6,045 nucleotides of DNA from positions 1-6,045 of the forward strand of contig JAZDMK010000151.1 of NCBI GenBank assembly GCA_043800975.1, in the 5' to 3' direction. Under the pieces are notes generated by a model, which had not been told where the DNA came from, searched no databases, and worked only from the letters and a program-made list of their open reading frames with translations. The DNA is from JAZDMK01 sp043800975 (GTDB taxonomy: Bacteria; Bacteroidota; Bacteroidia; Bacteroidales; JAHJDW01). Positions 5,688 through 6,045 of the stretch are shown here, piece after piece. The position numbers and the translations under genes are program-made. How positions within the stretch are numbered: position 1 is the stretch's first letter; the number at the start of each line of letters is the position of its first letter.

Positions 5688-6045
5688 ATGATCCGGTTTT
5701 TTAAACTCACTCTGGCTTTTCTAACCATAATATCATTAATGGCAGGAAAGGCTCAGACATCCGACATCAAGTTAAAATCATTGCGATATGAACGGGATAC
5801 GGTAACCTGCCAGCATATTTTTGCAGGGATCAATGAGTTACAAACCATGCCACAACCGGATGACAGCGGTCACATCAGGATTTGTACCAGCACTTTAATT
5901 CAGTTCAGTGGAACTGCGACATTTCCTCAAAATGATCAGTCCTATCATCAAAGCGACACGAATTGCCTGTTTATCTGGCACTTTGGTAATGAAGGCTGTG
6001 ATACGGGGCAGACAGTAACATATTTTTTTTTCTGATCCGGGATTT
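5688..6045 (+). CDS. Start of a secreted PKD-domain protein, frame-broken at a nine-T run (partial)
   Basis: A signal peptide at residues 1-23 (MIRFFKLTLAFLTIISLMAG then KAQ) leads into a segment with ICTSTLIQFSGTATFPQ and then NCLFIWHFGNEGC and GQTVTY, which is the C-x-F-x-W-x-F-G-x-G core of a PKD-like domain as used in large secreted or gliding-motility-linked Bacteroidota proteins. As written, the frame stops at TGA 6033-6035 after 115 residues. If one T is dropped from the nine-T run at 6023-6031, the reading continues as YFFSDPGF to the last base of the window, which is the expected PKD strand and turn. The gene therefore probably goes on beyond the edge. The break may be a sequencing error, a real mutation, or a slippage site. 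The PKD call is good; the status of the frame is open. Confidence 0.75.

Overview
The window looks like a piece of a Bacteroidota chromosome. Four things point there: a T9SS-type C-terminal sorting domain at the left edge, a signal-peptide PKD-like protein at the right edge, a BetR-like regulator and a DUF3108/TapB-like exported protein of kinds common in that phylum, and promoters of the Bacteroidota form TTTG-N19-TAnnTTTG rather than -35/-10 boxes. Shine-Dalgarno sequences are absent or weak. No rRNA, tRNA, IS element, CRISPR array or phage gene was seen.

Layout. Bases 1-148 (+) are the 3' end of a secreted T9SS cargo protein. Bases 149-387 separate convergent genes and hold several inverted repeats and a 50-bp-spaced direct repeat. 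Three minus-strand genes follow, in transcription order: a CsgG/TolB-N-like envelope protein with a beta-rich C-terminus (2341-3459), a membrane-anchored DUF4349-like protein (1515-2258) and a radical SAM enzyme with extra C-terminal cysteines (388-1479). A strong hairpin lies between the first two, while the second and third are only about 35 bases apart. Bases 3460-3694 are a divergent regulatory region. It has a textbook promoter for the minus-strand genes, a weaker plus-strand promoter, and a set of palindromes of the form TGCR-N5-YGCA. Two of these are 30 bp apart, and one overlaps the -33 element of the plus-strand promoter.

On the plus strand come a BetR-like HTH regulator (3695-4696), a small exported DUF3108/TapB-like protein (4748-5446) and the start of a PKD-domain secreted protein (5688 to the edge). 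The last gene is out of frame at a run of nine T; removing one T restores a good PKD motif.

How the genes work together is mostly inference. The divergent HTH regulator is a natural candidate to control itself and perhaps the envelope genes through the shared palindromes. The window is largely envelope and secretion genes. No complete novel system is demonstrable; the most interesting points are the poly-T frameshift, the operator array, and the long N-terminal extension of the DUF4349-like protein.
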